Assembly: GCA_015057325.1 (NCBI GenBank)
Contig: SVEQ01000005.1
Location: 186,001 to 250,000, forward strand
DNA length: 64,000 nt
Origin: Lachnospiraceae bacterium
GTDB lineage: Bacteria; Bacillota; Clostridia; Lachnospirales; Lachnospiraceae
Reading direction: 5' to 3'
Both the position numbers and the translations under genes were made by a program. The notes below the pieces were generated by a model, which was given only the letters and a program-made list of their open reading frames with translations, searched no databases and was not told where the DNA came from. Below are positions 17,631 through 25,848 of the stretch, in pieces (position 1 is the first letter of the stretch; each line of letters opens with the position of its first letter).

Positions 17631-18566
17631 TCAGAATTCCAAAAACAGACTCTCCTGCATGTCTATCCAGGATTCCTGCGGTACTTCATGTATCTTATCA
17701 CCGTCCATATAATTCCCAATCAGGAATGGTGAAGTGGGATCATGTAATCTGTTCTGTGCGTATACTTCTGCCGGTTCAGCATTCGCATAACAATATTTAC
17801 AAAGATGAAGGCAAGTATTGTACGCTCCTATATCACAGGCCAGATAACAGGCACATTCAGCTCTGGACCCTTTCTTCTTTGGCGCTATAAGTCTTTTACC
17901 GATAGCCTTTTCATAATCACTTATCTTCATACATCCGCTGCAATCAGCTCCGTATTCCGCCAGTCCATTTCCTTCCGCACACGGCTTAACAGTCATGCCA
18001 CATTCAGTTGCGATTTTTATCATCTCTTTCCCAAGCTTCAATCTATCAATCTGCGAAACTTCTCTTGCCTCCGGGAAATTTCTTCTGACCTTTGTGTATA
18101 AATCGATAAAACTTATAACCACTGTCTTCGTATATCCCTTCAGACTTTCTGCTATCTGTTTGAAAGCATGTATATGATACTCCGATGTATATTTATCCGA
18201 TAAAAGAATAGGGTCATATCGCCAACCTATCGAATCCACTCCTACAGTATCGGATAGTATTTTGAAATCATCTATCAAACGATGTTTATCAGGAACATTT
18301 GGCTCGATATCCCGTCCATATGGAGTGAGTGTAACAAACCAGTATTGACCAAAATCCTTAATTAAATCCATATAGCGAAACATAGGGGCCGGGTTCTTTG
18401 TACAGAACCCTATCACATCGACTACTGACACATCCAATCTGTACTTGCTCACCTGATTCGGATTGTAAGGATTACGAACACAGACGAAACCCTCTTTTAT
18501 TCTATTGGAAAACCATTCGGCGTAAAAAGCCGGTATATCTGTTCTTTGTCCTGTATTTATTATCAT
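17631..18566 (-). CDS. DUF1848 family protein
   Basis: 311 residues. It begins with the family's MIINTGQRTDIPAFYAEWF opening and has FCTKNPAPM near residue 54. The C-terminal half has a CSGC pair and the CLHLCKYCYAN motif near residue 260, a four-cysteine arrangement suggestive of a metal or Fe-S cluster. The family is sometimes compared to SplB-like radical SAM proteins, but its function is not established. It lies within the accessory tract, 14 nt before the transglutaminase-GNAT gene's stop region. Confidence 0.85.
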   Translation of the reverse strand: MIINTGQRTDIPAFYAEWFSNRIKEGFVCVRNPYNPNQVSKYRLDVSVVDVIGFCTKNPAPMFRYMDLIKDFGQYWFVTLTPYGRDIEPNVPDKHRLIDDFKILSDTVGVDSIGWRYDPILLSDKYTSEYHIHAFKQIAESLKGYTKTVVISFIDLYTKVRRNFPEAREVSQIDRLKLGKEMIKIATECGMTVKPCAEGNGLAEYGADCSGCMKISDYEKAIGKRLIAPKKKGSRAECACYLACDIGAYNTCLHLCKYCYANAEPAEVYAQNRLHDPTSPFLIGNYMDGDKIHEVPQESWIDMQESLFLEF

Positions 18567-18580
18567 ATATTTATTCCAAG

Positions 18581-19624
18581 CTATTCTGTTCTTGTAAGAA
18601 CCATCCCTTCTGTTGACTCGATAAAACCAAGTCTTTTATATAAAGGACGCCCTTCCTCTGTTGCATCAAGACTGATTTCGGTAACTCCGCGTTTCCATGC
18701 TTCGTCTATCAGCATTGATACCATTCTCCTCGCAACGCCCTGTCTTTGCCATTCTTTCATGGTATATACATTCATGAGATGAGCTCGCTTACCTGTAGGA
18801 TGATCGAAAGTCGGCATAATGTACATGTAGCAAATTGATGCACAACCTATAACTCTTTTCCCATCCAAAGCAAGCACCGTTGTATGATCCCCTTTTTCAA
18901 AATATTCCCTGCTGCTCTTTACTATCTCATCACTATACTCATATGTATAATCCAGGTCATTTATCACCTTAAGCATTTCAAAGCGACTGCTCATCAGTAA
19001 ATCCATGTCGTCAGTCTTTGCAATCATGTACTCGACACTATAAGTTAACTGGTCCGGCAAATGATGAAGATACATATCTATTGCATCTGAACTCTCCTCC
19101 AAAACCTTCATCAGTCCATAATCCGGATAAGAATGATTATCATGATAATCTATTTCGCCCTCAGATTTTACTTCAAAAGCAAGTATCTCTTCATCCGTTG
19201 AAAATTCAGCATTTGCACCTTCTTTATTGCCTCTTGCATCAAGTCTGATCCACTTGTGAAGGCCACTCACATAAACCGTATTCATTGCATGAATGCAATA
19301 TCCTGTATCGGACGTATCCCCGATAGTCAGCCGCTGATAACTGAAACCTGCAGGAATACCGTTTGCTCTGAGAAGAGCCGCAAGAAGATTCGCCTTAGCC
19401 CAGCAGATTCCAACACCTTCCCGAAGGGTATCACTTGCAGAAACCGTAACTCGTCTATCCTGTGCATCCCAGGAATGTTTAATCTCATCTCTTACAAAAT
19501 AATAGGTATTCCTGATAAGCGATAATTCATCCGGCGATTCGGTCCTTAGTCTCTCAGCTAGGCTTTTAACAGCCGGATCATCGTAATCAACATATTCGGT
19601 TTTTTCCAAGAATTCGTTATACAT
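18581..19624 (-). CDS. Transglutaminase-like - GNAT acetyltransferase fusion
   Basis: 347 residues. Residues 1-195 form a transglutaminase-like cysteine-protease fold with a readable catalytic triad: GVGICWAKANLL (Cys), YCIHAMNTV (His) and WIRLDARGN (Asp). Residues about 200-347 form a GNAT domain with the acetyl-CoA loop region WQRQGVARRMVSMLID and a GRPLYKRLGF end. Both parts appear intact in one frame, so this is a true fusion rather than a frameshift. The chemistry suggests peptide or amide handling followed by or coupled to acetylation; the substrate is unknown. Confidence 0.82.
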   Translation of the reverse strand: MYNEFLEKTEYVDYDDPAVKSLAERLRTESPDELSLIRNTYYFVRDEIKHSWDAQDRRVTVSASDTLREGVGICWAKANLLAALLRANGIPAGFSYQRLTIGDTSDTGYCIHAMNTVYVSGLHKWIRLDARGNKEGANAEFSTDEEILAFEVKSEGEIDYHDNHSYPDYGLMKVLEESSDAIDMYLHHLPDQLTYSVEYMIAKTDDMDLLMSSRFEMLKVINDLDYTYEYSDEIVKSSREYFEKGDHTTVLALDGKRVIGCASICYMYIMPTFDHPTGKRAHLMNVYTMKEWQRQGVARRMVSMLIDEAWKRGVTEISLDATEEGRPLYKRLGFIESTEGMVLTRTE

Positions 19625-19630
19625 GATTTC

Positions 19631-19720
19631 TTACCCATTAGTCTCCAGATTTACTTCAATATATCCATCCACTTTTTTCCTACGTAAAAGTACCACCGTC
19701 TCAACGTCGTTACGCTAGAG
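19631..19720 (-). pseudogene. Remnant of the 3' end of an RlmD/TrmA-type methyltransferase
   Basis: The minus strand reads RNDVETVVLLRRKKVDGYIE and ends ten residues later at 19631. The VETVVLL motif is the usual C-terminal strand of bacterial RNA uracil-C5-methyltransferases. An in-frame TAG lies just upstream and the rest of the gene is absent. It shares ACCGTCTCAAC (19695-19705) with the two other rlmD-end copies. Confidence 0.6.
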
Positions 19721-19797
19721 CAACACCCTGTCAACGGCTTCAGCATCATAATCGATGCGGAATTTAACTCAGGTTTGCTTCAGATACATTTGTATAA

Positions 19798-20135
19798 TTA
19801 TCCGATTGTACAGAGTTTTCCGTGGAGGATATATCCTATCTTCTCGTAACAAGCATTCGACGCCACATAATCTGCATCCGTATAGAGCATAGGAACATAC
19901 CCTGCTCATCTTTCCAGAAGTACATGTTTCCTGATTTAATAAAACTCTCTGCATCTTCCCGATAACCTTGAACATCTTTCTGATCAATACCGACTTCCTT
20001 ATGGAACATATCCAAAAAAGTAACCAGTTCTTCCAGGTCCTTCTCCCCACATCGGTAGATCTCACCATCTGCTTTTTCTTTCGGCTCAATAGGAGCAGGG
20101 CAGTCATATGCAAACATATTTATCGACAGTTTCAT
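19798..20135 (-). pseudogene. GNAT acetyltransferase pseudogene with internal deletion
   Basis: The first 85 or so residues from the ATG at 20135 look like a GNAT N-terminus (DLEELVTFLDMFHKEVGI, then YFWKDEQGMF). Immediately afterwards a different frame supplies the normal GNAT C-terminus, LYTDADYVASNACYEKIGY, ending at 19798. The acetyl-CoA-binding middle has been lost and the frame shifted, so no functional enzyme is expected. Confidence 0.75.
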
Positions 20136-20200
20136 CTTTATTCCATCTTCGGATGACCTTCTGATAAAATAATCCGCAACAGATTTGTTCTGTTGTCAAT

Positions 20201-20356
20201 TTAATTTCGCAGTGTCTCATTAATAGGGAGTCCGCTACCATCTTTCCAATACTGCCAACCATTATTAGAACCACCTATAATAAAGTCAACAGCAGCGCTA
20301 GGTGCACCAAAAGTATACTTGACTATCTGCGTATACAGTAACTGTATTATCTTCAT
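20201..20356 (-). pseudogene. DUF4357-like C-terminal remnant
   Basis: 51 residues beginning with an ATG directly after the DUF262 stop (TGAATG). The sequence PSAAVDFIIGGSNNGWQYWK resembles DUF4357, a domain found at the C-terminus of DUF262-type and restriction-associated proteins. It is in the same frame as the preceding gene, so it is probably the surviving tail of a once longer DUF262-DUF4357 protein with the middle removed. Confidence 0.6.
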
Positions 20357-20755
20357 TCAAGTATCCGGTTGCAATCTGTATTTGTATTTTGTATCAGATG
20401 TATTATTTTCCAAGTAGCTTGATGTAATAGCCTGCGCAATATCTCCCATTCCCTGAGACTTAGCCAAATTTCTTAATGCATACGCAATTAAAAACATAGT
20501 AATTAAACGCTGCTGTCCGTCAACAACTTCACGCTCCCTTACCATAAAATCTGTTTTCACAATGTTGTAAACTATAGTACCAATAAAATGTTTCTTTGTT
20601 TCTCCCTTAAGTATTCTTTCAATATCTGAAAGAAGTTGTTTAACTTGTTTGTTTTTCTTCCACGTATAATTACGCTGATATACTGGAATAACATACTGTG
20701 AACCGTATGCCTCTTTTATGAATTTCTCAAATAAGCTCATTGGGCTTGCTTCCAT
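20357..20755 (-). CDS. Truncated DUF262 (GmrSD N-terminal-like) protein
   Basis: 132 residues from the ATG at 20755. It shows the DUF262 hallmarks VIPVYQRNYTW, FIGTIVYN and REVVDGQQRLITMFL, the ParB/Srx-like nucleotide-hydrolysing fold of GmrS-type modification-dependent restriction enzymes. Family members are usually above 500 residues with a C-terminal nuclease domain, which is missing here. It is probably inactive as a restriction enzyme. It is downstream of the restriction operon. Confidence 0.75.
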   Translation of the reverse strand: MEASPMSLFEKFIKEAYGSQYVIPVYQRNYTWKKNKQVKQLLSDIERILKGETKKHFIGTIVYNIVKTDFMVREREVVDGQQRLITMFLIAYALRNLAKSQGMGDIAQAITSSYLENNTSDTKYKYRLQPDT

Positions 20756-20771
20756 AAACTCCCGCCTTTCC

Positions 20772-21515
20772 TTATATGTCCGCCTTAATCTTTTCAATAA
20801 AATCTGCTATATCAAGACTTTTTCCCAGCGGAACAACTCTATAATCCGATTCAACTTCGACTTCTCCACCTGCTGGTACTAAATGCTTGATTTGATATAT
20901 ACTTGTATCATTCATCATTTCCTTAGTTGCACCACCAGTAATATATAACTTTAATGTAGGTTGTTCTAACAATTTCAAGAAATTTTTCTTTTCACAACAA
21001 TATAATACCCTCATATAATAGTCTTTTTCGCATTCACCAGGCTTATACCCATTTGAATACGGCCCAATTACATCAAAGTATTGTTTTTTTGATCCCGGAA
21101 CCGATGTTGCGAATAAAGCAAAATCAATTCCATTCTTTACACAAGAAGAACGCACTTCTATTGTCTTTTTTCCTTTAGATAAAGCTATATCAATCTGATT
21201 TTTAGCGCTTGCCGATGAAGGTTTAATAACTTTATCTTTTCCTATGTATATTCGCAAAATCTCATCGCAAGCATATTCAGCAATCAACCCAGATAGATTA
21301 TCTATTTTAATTGTTAATGCATCTCTTTCCTCAGATGAATTTGCTTGTCCTGCATTTAGTTTACCTTCCACTTCTTCAGCTTTTTCTTTTATTCTTCTCA
21401 ACCATTCTCCAGAAGTGGGGATATTTATTTCTAGGCACCTAAATGTCTTTCTATCAATTTTGTACCCGTTATATTTAGTACTGTTTCTCACTTGTTGAAT
21501 AATTTGCTTATCCAT
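20772..21515 (-). CDS. Unrecognised protein downstream of the restriction operon
   Basis: 247 residues. An N-terminal coiled-coil stretch (about 35-70) precedes a region reading KNQIDIALSKGKKTIEVRSS, whose D...ExR spacing vaguely recalls PD-(D/E)XK nuclease cores. Later residues form mixed alpha/beta structure. No family is recognised. It is co-directional with the AlwI-type operon and shares its A+T-rich character, so a restriction-related role is plausible but only inferred from context. Confidence 0.6.
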   Translation of the reverse strand: MDKQIIQQVRNSTKYNGYKIDRKTFRCLEINIPTSGEWLRRIKEKAEEVEGKLNAGQANSSEERDALTIKIDNLSGLIAEYACDEILRIYIGKDKVIKPSSASAKNQIDIALSKGKKTIEVRSSCVKNGIDFALFATSVPGSKKQYFDVIGPYSNGYKPGECEKDYYMRVLYCCEKKNFLKLLEQPTLKLYITGGATKEMMNDTSIYQIKHLVPAGGEVEVESDYRVVPLGKSLDIADFIEKIKADI

Positions 21516-21530
21516 TTCAGTATCACCTCA

Positions 21531-21753
21531 TTACAGTTTTGATAAGAAGCCTTTTTCGAAAGCATCTGGAGTCCTACTATCACATTCTAAGCACTTAATT
21601 CTAAACGCATCTCCCCATGATTCTGTTTGCGAATTTGTCTCGAATGTAATAGTGTATGATCCCCTTCTGCACAAACTACCTAATGCCTAATAATACTCAT
21701 GGTCATCCTCAAAAGAAAGTTGTTGAGCTTTTCCTCAAACCAAATTTGCCATA
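21531..21753 (-). pseudogene. Small disrupted gene between the endonuclease and the 247-residue gene
   Basis: A strong GGAGG site with 6-nt spacing precedes an ATG at 21753, whose frame stops after five codons. A neighbouring frame then reads FEEKLNKLSFEDDHEYY, a TAG, and a further stretch with KCLECDSRTPDAFEKGFL to the stop at 21531. One frameshift plus one in-frame stop interrupt what looks like a roughly 75-residue protein. Its family is not recognised. Confidence 0.5.
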
Positions 21754-21762
21754 AATATCCTC

Positions 21763-23325
21763 CTAACAGTTAGCTAACAAATGAGATACCCTCTCTTCTT
21801 TATCAATAGTTTCAATAAACTCATTAATGTCATATGTTAAAATATCTACACCACTTTTCATTTTCTGCCATTCCGCTGCTTCTCGTGTATCCGGATGTAT
21901 TACCGGTGCAACGAAAACAGAAAACGATTCTTGTCTTCTCTTCTCTTTCGCTTCCTTCAAATGACGACTAATTGGAATTATTTCGTTGTTCACTTGATCT
22001 GATCTTCCACACATCAGTGTAACCTCAAAGTAGCTATCACAATCAGTATCATAACATTCAATATCGGCATAACCTCCGGAAGCAGTGAATGTTGGAAGTC
22101 CTTCATCATCTACCGCATAATTCGGATTAACATCTAGACCTTTGAAATTCTGTACTAATGCTATACTTGTTAAAAATTCCAATCTAGTAGGTGCATTAAT
22201 AAACCTTAAAATATTATGCTTACTTTCTTTCTTCTCACAAACAAGCAGCAATTCCTTCTGAATACTTTCTTTTGACATTTCAGACGCATATTTATATAGT
22301 GTTTGTTTTCTAACATCAGAGAAATCAATTGTTTGTTTAACCTCAATCTGAAGAATCTTAGCATCAATAGTTCCCATGTAATCTATGTAAGCATCTTCTT
22401 CATCAAACTTTGGATACTCCATATAATTTTCCATTACATATGTTGCTGACTCTAATTCAAAACTATTAATATCTAAAAAACGCCCATTTCCTCTTAATGA
22501 CAACAGACCAGACATTCGCATTTTTCTGATGTACTCATCCACAGCTTCGTGGCATATTTTTTCCATTTTTAGATAATTTCTATTGTCACTTTCCAATATT
22601 GATAGACACTTTTCATATATGTATTCATCAGAACAAGTAAAACCAACTGCTTTTCTAATACTCTTTATATACTGATATGCCGCATATGCATTATTATCTC
22701 TCCAGCAAATTAATATTGGCAATTCATGACGTGCTAATCCGGCATTGTTCTCCTCTGGATCATCATGTAAATACTGTATTACTTTCAACAATAATGGCAA
22801 CGGAACATTTTCATTTAAATTTCTTCTAAGAGGATTATTGGTCTGATATTTCATCAAAGCATTCAAAAATACAGTTTGTATTTTTTTATCATTACATGGC
22901 TCCTCCATATATGCATCAACTAGCATATGCCCTGTTGCTGTAATTGTTATAGGCTTTCCCATCGCATACTTTATAAACCCAAATTCTTTTATCATCTTAT
23001 ACCAAGTATCGAATCTAGAATCCCAACCATACTCAAATCCAGCTTCCTTGTGTTTTTGAGGGGACATCTCTATTATCTTCTCAAGCTGTTTATCTGAAAA
23101 AGTATCATCTTCGCTTTTTGAAATAGCTTTCAATTCTGCAGTGCGTGATACATACATAGGAGTATACTCTTTCTCTCTGATAACATTCTTTACAACTTCA
23201 TGTATGATTTCAGATGTAAGTATCTTCCCTTCAAAAGGAAGTATGCATCTAAGAAAGTTGGGTATTCTTTCCGGGTTTCTTATTGTTGTTGAAAATGATA
23301 ATGGTTTTGCTTTACTTACGGCCAT
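21763..23325 (-). CDS. AlwI-family type II restriction endonuclease
   Basis: 520 residues. The N-terminus SFSTTIRNPERIPNFL is characteristic of the AlwI/BspD6I family, enzymes that recognise short asymmetric sites and cut outside them. The C-terminal nuclease region has YFEVTLMCGR followed by NNEIIPISRHL, the expected acidic and RHL residues. It overlaps the stop of the second methyltransferase by 14 nt, so the methyltransferases are made first. The relatives AlwI (GGATC) and BstNBI-type enzymes suggest a GATC/GAGTC-like site, but the specificity here is not determined. Confidence 0.85.
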   Translation of the reverse strand: MAVSKAKPLSFSTTIRNPERIPNFLRCILPFEGKILTSEIIHEVVKNVIREKEYTPMYVSRTAELKAISKSEDDTFSDKQLEKIIEMSPQKHKEAGFEYGWDSRFDTWYKMIKEFGFIKYAMGKPITITATGHMLVDAYMEEPCNDKKIQTVFLNALMKYQTNNPLRRNLNENVPLPLLLKVIQYLHDDPEENNAGLARHELPILICWRDNNAYAAYQYIKSIRKAVGFTCSDEYIYEKCLSILESDNRNYLKMEKICHEAVDEYIRKMRMSGLLSLRGNGRFLDINSFELESATYVMENYMEYPKFDEEDAYIDYMGTIDAKILQIEVKQTIDFSDVRKQTLYKYASEMSKESIQKELLLVCEKKESKHNILRFINAPTRLEFLTSIALVQNFKGLDVNPNYAVDDEGLPTFTASGGYADIECYDTDCDSYFEVTLMCGRSDQVNNEIIPISRHLKEAKEKRRQESFSVFVAPVIHPDTREAAEWQKMKSGVDILTYDINEFIETIDKEERVSHLLANC

Positions 23326-24223
23326 AATTCGTTACAAATACCTCCTTTGAATCCTCCTTAATAGTATTGTCATTAAAGCTGATATAATTGCTGTCTATGT
23401 TATAAACAATATACTTTTTAGACCATTCCAGAAAAGTTTGGTTAACCTTTCCTTTGTGATTAATTAAATTAGTAATACCAAATCGTATTCCCCTTTGATC
23501 TAAGTCATCCAAATATGCACACAACCTCTGTTCCTCTTCCTCATTCCAATACTTGTTGTATTCTGAACCTGAAATTAGATATGGAGGATCCAAGTAAATA
23601 TATGATTCTTCATCATATTCTAATTCACTCAAAAATTCCATGAAATCTTTATTTACAAAAGTAATATCCAAAGATTCCATAAATGAAAGATAATGACAAA
23701 TCGCATTATAAACATTCTTATTAAAATCAACGTTCCCTACCGGAAGATTGAATTTACCAGAACCATTGAATCTTATCATGTGATTAAATCCATATATTAA
23801 CAGAAGATATAACAACATTAGATCCTCTTTTTCATTGAAGTCTGCTTTCATTTTTGTGTAGGCTTCTTTGTTAAAATGAGAATAATATGTCTTTACATAT
23901 TTCTTTTTAAGTTCGTCTGGAACAGTAATGTTTCTATAAGAACATGAAAGTCCATACTTATCTATCAGAGTATACAGCTCATTAAGAAATTCTTCTTGCC
24001 TTCCAGCATATGATGACAAACATTGATGTAATGCTATTACATAATAGTCAATGTCATTTACAATATATTTTTTTGCAGATGTATTTAGAAACGAACTCCC
24101 TCCACCTGCAAATGGCTCTATATATGTTGAGATATTATCAGGAAACAATTCTCTCAACTGGCCCATAAGCTTATATTTATCTCCGACATAAAAAAATGGA
24201 GATCTAATAACTTTTTCCTTCAT
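23312..24223 (-). CDS. DNA adenine N6-methyltransferase, D12 class (second of two)
   Basis: 303 residues from the ATG at 24223, supported by GGAG 6 nt upstream. Motifs appear in Dam-like order: FYVGDKYKLMGQL (motif X), EPFAGGGSSF (SAM-binding motif I) and LDPPYLISGSEY (catalytic motif IV). It transfers methyl groups from SAM to adenine in the site cut by the downstream endonuclease. It follows the first methyltransferase with no gap. Two D12 enzymes fit an asymmetric recognition site in which each strand needs its own methylase. Confidence 0.88.
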   Translation of the reverse strand: MKEKVIRSPFFYVGDKYKLMGQLRELFPDNISTYIEPFAGGGSSFLNTSAKKYIVNDIDYYVIALHQCLSSYAGRQEEFLNELYTLIDKYGLSCSYRNITVPDELKKKYVKTYYSHFNKEAYTKMKADFNEKEDLMLLYLLLIYGFNHMIRFNGSGKFNLPVGNVDFNKNVYNAICHYLSFMESLDITFVNKDFMEFLSELEYDEESYIYLDPPYLISGSEYNKYWNEEEEQRLCAYLDDLDQRGIRFGITNLINHKGKVNQTFLEWSKKYIVYNIDSNYISFNDNTIKEDSKEVFVTNYGRK

Positions 24224-24224
24224 T

Positions 24225-25235
24225 TTATGCTCCAACTCTCGTAATGAACACTAACTCTTTATGGTCTGCTGCATCCGTTTTCCCTGCATTAAACCTATGG
24301 TAATCAGTTTCAAATATTTGAGTTTTGCCTTTCTTTTCAAGAATCTCTTTAATCTGCTCAAGAGTTATTTTATTTCGTGAAGAAGAGCTCTTTGAATCGT
24401 AAGTATTATTATAGGTCACCACAATATACTTAACATTCAAACTCTCAATCAACTCAGCAAATACCTTAGGTGCAGAATTTCTACAATAATCCGACATATT
24501 TTCTTCTGGAGGCTTCATAGCTGTTCCGGCTAGTTTTGGTTTTTCCCATTTTGTAATAGTTTCCATTACATGATAAAATCTCGAATACTGTCGGCTATTA
24601 TATGGCGGATCAATAAATGCAACATCCGCTACCACCTGCTTTGCTAATTCATTTGAATCTTCTCTGTAAATCTCAATTTTGTTATTACACTCTATTGGTT
24701 CAATCAATTCATAAATAAATTCAGACCTAATTTCTTTTCCTTTTATATAGGCTTCATAATGGCCTACTGTATTCGCGCATCTGTCAAACGAATATAAAAG
24801 CGAAGCTAATAAAATGTTGAATTCTCTTTGATTAATCAATTCACTATCATATTCCTGCTGCAGCTCTTCTCTAATAAATCCAATTAGTTTTGCATCTTCA
24901 TATCTGAAATACTTATCTCCATAGTTGTCAGAAACATAATTGTTGTCTAATTCACTTTTATTTATTTCTCCATATCTCTTTACATGAGCTTGCAGCTTTT
25001 TCAAGTCATATTTTTCCTTCCCGAAAAAAGCTTTATATATAGTTTCATTTGAAAATAAAAAATCATTAATTACATTTGACGATGTTATTTCTAATAATTC
25101 GGATGTAACTACACCTGTTCCTCCAAATACATCAAATAAAGAATCATGCTCAGGACAATTTTCTAAAATAAGCTCTTTAATCCAAGGCATTAACTTATAC
25201 TTACTCCCTGTATATCTACGGTTATTAATTTTCAT
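24225..25235 (-). CDS. DNA adenine N6-methyltransferase, D12 class (first of two)
   Basis: 336 residues from the ATG at 25235 (AAGGAG 7 nt upstream). Motifs are RYTGSKYKLMPWI (X), FDVFGGTGVVTSELL (I) and FIDPPYNSRQYS (IV), all of D12 type. It is clearly diverged from the neighbouring methyltransferase, so the pair is not a recent duplication. It lies 11 nt after the controller gene and is presumably co-transcribed with it. Confidence 0.87.
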   Translation of the reverse strand: MKINNRRYTGSKYKLMPWIKELILENCPEHDSLFDVFGGTGVVTSELLEITSSNVINDFLFSNETIYKAFFGKEKYDLKKLQAHVKRYGEINKSELDNNYVSDNYGDKYFRYEDAKLIGFIREELQQEYDSELINQREFNILLASLLYSFDRCANTVGHYEAYIKGKEIRSEFIYELIEPIECNNKIEIYREDSNELAKQVVADVAFIDPPYNSRQYSRFYHVMETITKWEKPKLAGTAMKPPEENMSDYCRNSAPKVFAELIESLNVKYIVVTYNNTYDSKSSSSRNKITLEQIKEILEKKGKTQIFETDYHRFNAGKTDAADHKELVFITRVGA

Positions 25236-25246
25236 CAAAAGTCTCC

Positions 25247-25504
25247 TTATTCATCAACAGTTTTCTGCTTTTTTACTTCTCCTGTATTTTTTATTATTAT
25301 TTTTTCTCCATTTGGAAGTGTAAATGTCTGTTCATAACTAATGCCAAGTATATCCGCTATTTGAATCAAATCCTTTTCTGTAATTGTACCTCTTTTTAAT
25401 TTTGCATTAAAATTTTGTGGAGATTGGCCAATTTGCCTTGCCAACTCTGCAGCGCTAATACCCATTCTTACACACAAAACTTTTATTTGCTCGGTCGTTG
25501 TCAT
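25247..25504 (-). CDS. XRE-family helix-turn-helix regulator (likely R-M controller protein)
   Basis: 85 residues. An HTH of the Cro/C1 type spans about 10-60 (MGISAAELARQIGQSPQNF as recognition region), with a basic C-terminal tail. A GGAGG site precedes the start. As first gene of the R-M operon it is positioned like a C protein that delays endonuclease expression. A palindrome overlapping the promoter region is its likely site. Confidence 0.8.
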   Translation of the reverse strand: MTTTEQIKVLCVRMGISAAELARQIGQSPQNFNAKLKRGTITEKDLIQIADILGISYEQTFTLPNGEKIIIKNTGEVKKQKTVDE

Positions 25505-25519
25505 CTTCCACCTCCGAAT

Positions 25520-25560
25520 AATTGTTTTTATAAACCTTTCAATAGATACTATAAACTATT
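25520..25560 (-). promoter_or_regulatory. Promoter/operator region of the restriction-modification operon
   Basis: On the minus strand a TTTATA-like -35 is followed by TTTATAAAA-like -10 sequence just before the controller gene. ATAG-ATA-CTAT (25542-25552) is a short palindrome overlapping it and could be the controller-protein operator. The match to promoter consensus is moderate. Confidence 0.4.
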
Positions 25561-25617
25561 TGATTGATATTTTCAATATAAGAAAGAGCATTTTTCTATC
25601 TCTTTCTATCTATCGCA

Positions 25618-25660
25618 AAACAGAAAAAAGGCTTTCCTATCGTTTTGATAGAAAAGCCCA
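25618..25660 (-). terminator. Rho-independent terminator downstream of rlmD
   Basis: Minus-strand GGCTTTTCTATC ... GATAGGAAAGCC stem with a short AAAAC loop, then TTTTTT. It isolates the restriction operon from the rlmD transcript. It lies about 190 nt after the rlmD stop, perhaps because DNA was inserted in between. Confidence 0.85.
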
Positions 25661-25738
25661 TATATACTATTACTGATTATATCCTGCATCAAAAACAGCA
25701 AGATAGTTTGCCGATACTATTCCGGTGCACAACTGATG

Positions 25739-25848
25739 TTTCAAAAAATTTTTGCACCCCTCTTAAATTACTATTTTCTATATACATTTTTTTCCTGCTA
25801 AAAACACAGGTACATATTTATCAAAAAATCCCTGAACCCCGCTTAAAC
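25739..25848. repeat. Imperfect direct repeat between rlmD and the restriction island
   Basis: TTTCAAAAAATTTTTGCACC (from 25739, continuing CCTCTTAAAT) resembles TATCAAAAAATCCCTGAACC (from 25818, continuing CCGCTTAAAC). The second copy overlaps the end of rlmD, and its GCCCC/GGGG hairpin spans the rlmD stop codon. The first looks like a decayed duplicate of the gene's 3' flank. Otherwise 25661-25842 holds nothing evident. Confidence 0.4.

Noticed and set aside
21531-21753. Selenocysteine or stop-codon recoding in the small gene after the endonuclease
   Set aside because: The frame carrying most of the protein differs from the ATG frame and its stop is TAG; simple inactivation is more likely.
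25505-25842. tRNA gene as integration site of the restriction island
   Set aside because: No cloverleaf could be folded here; the repeated sequence is the end of rlmD instead.
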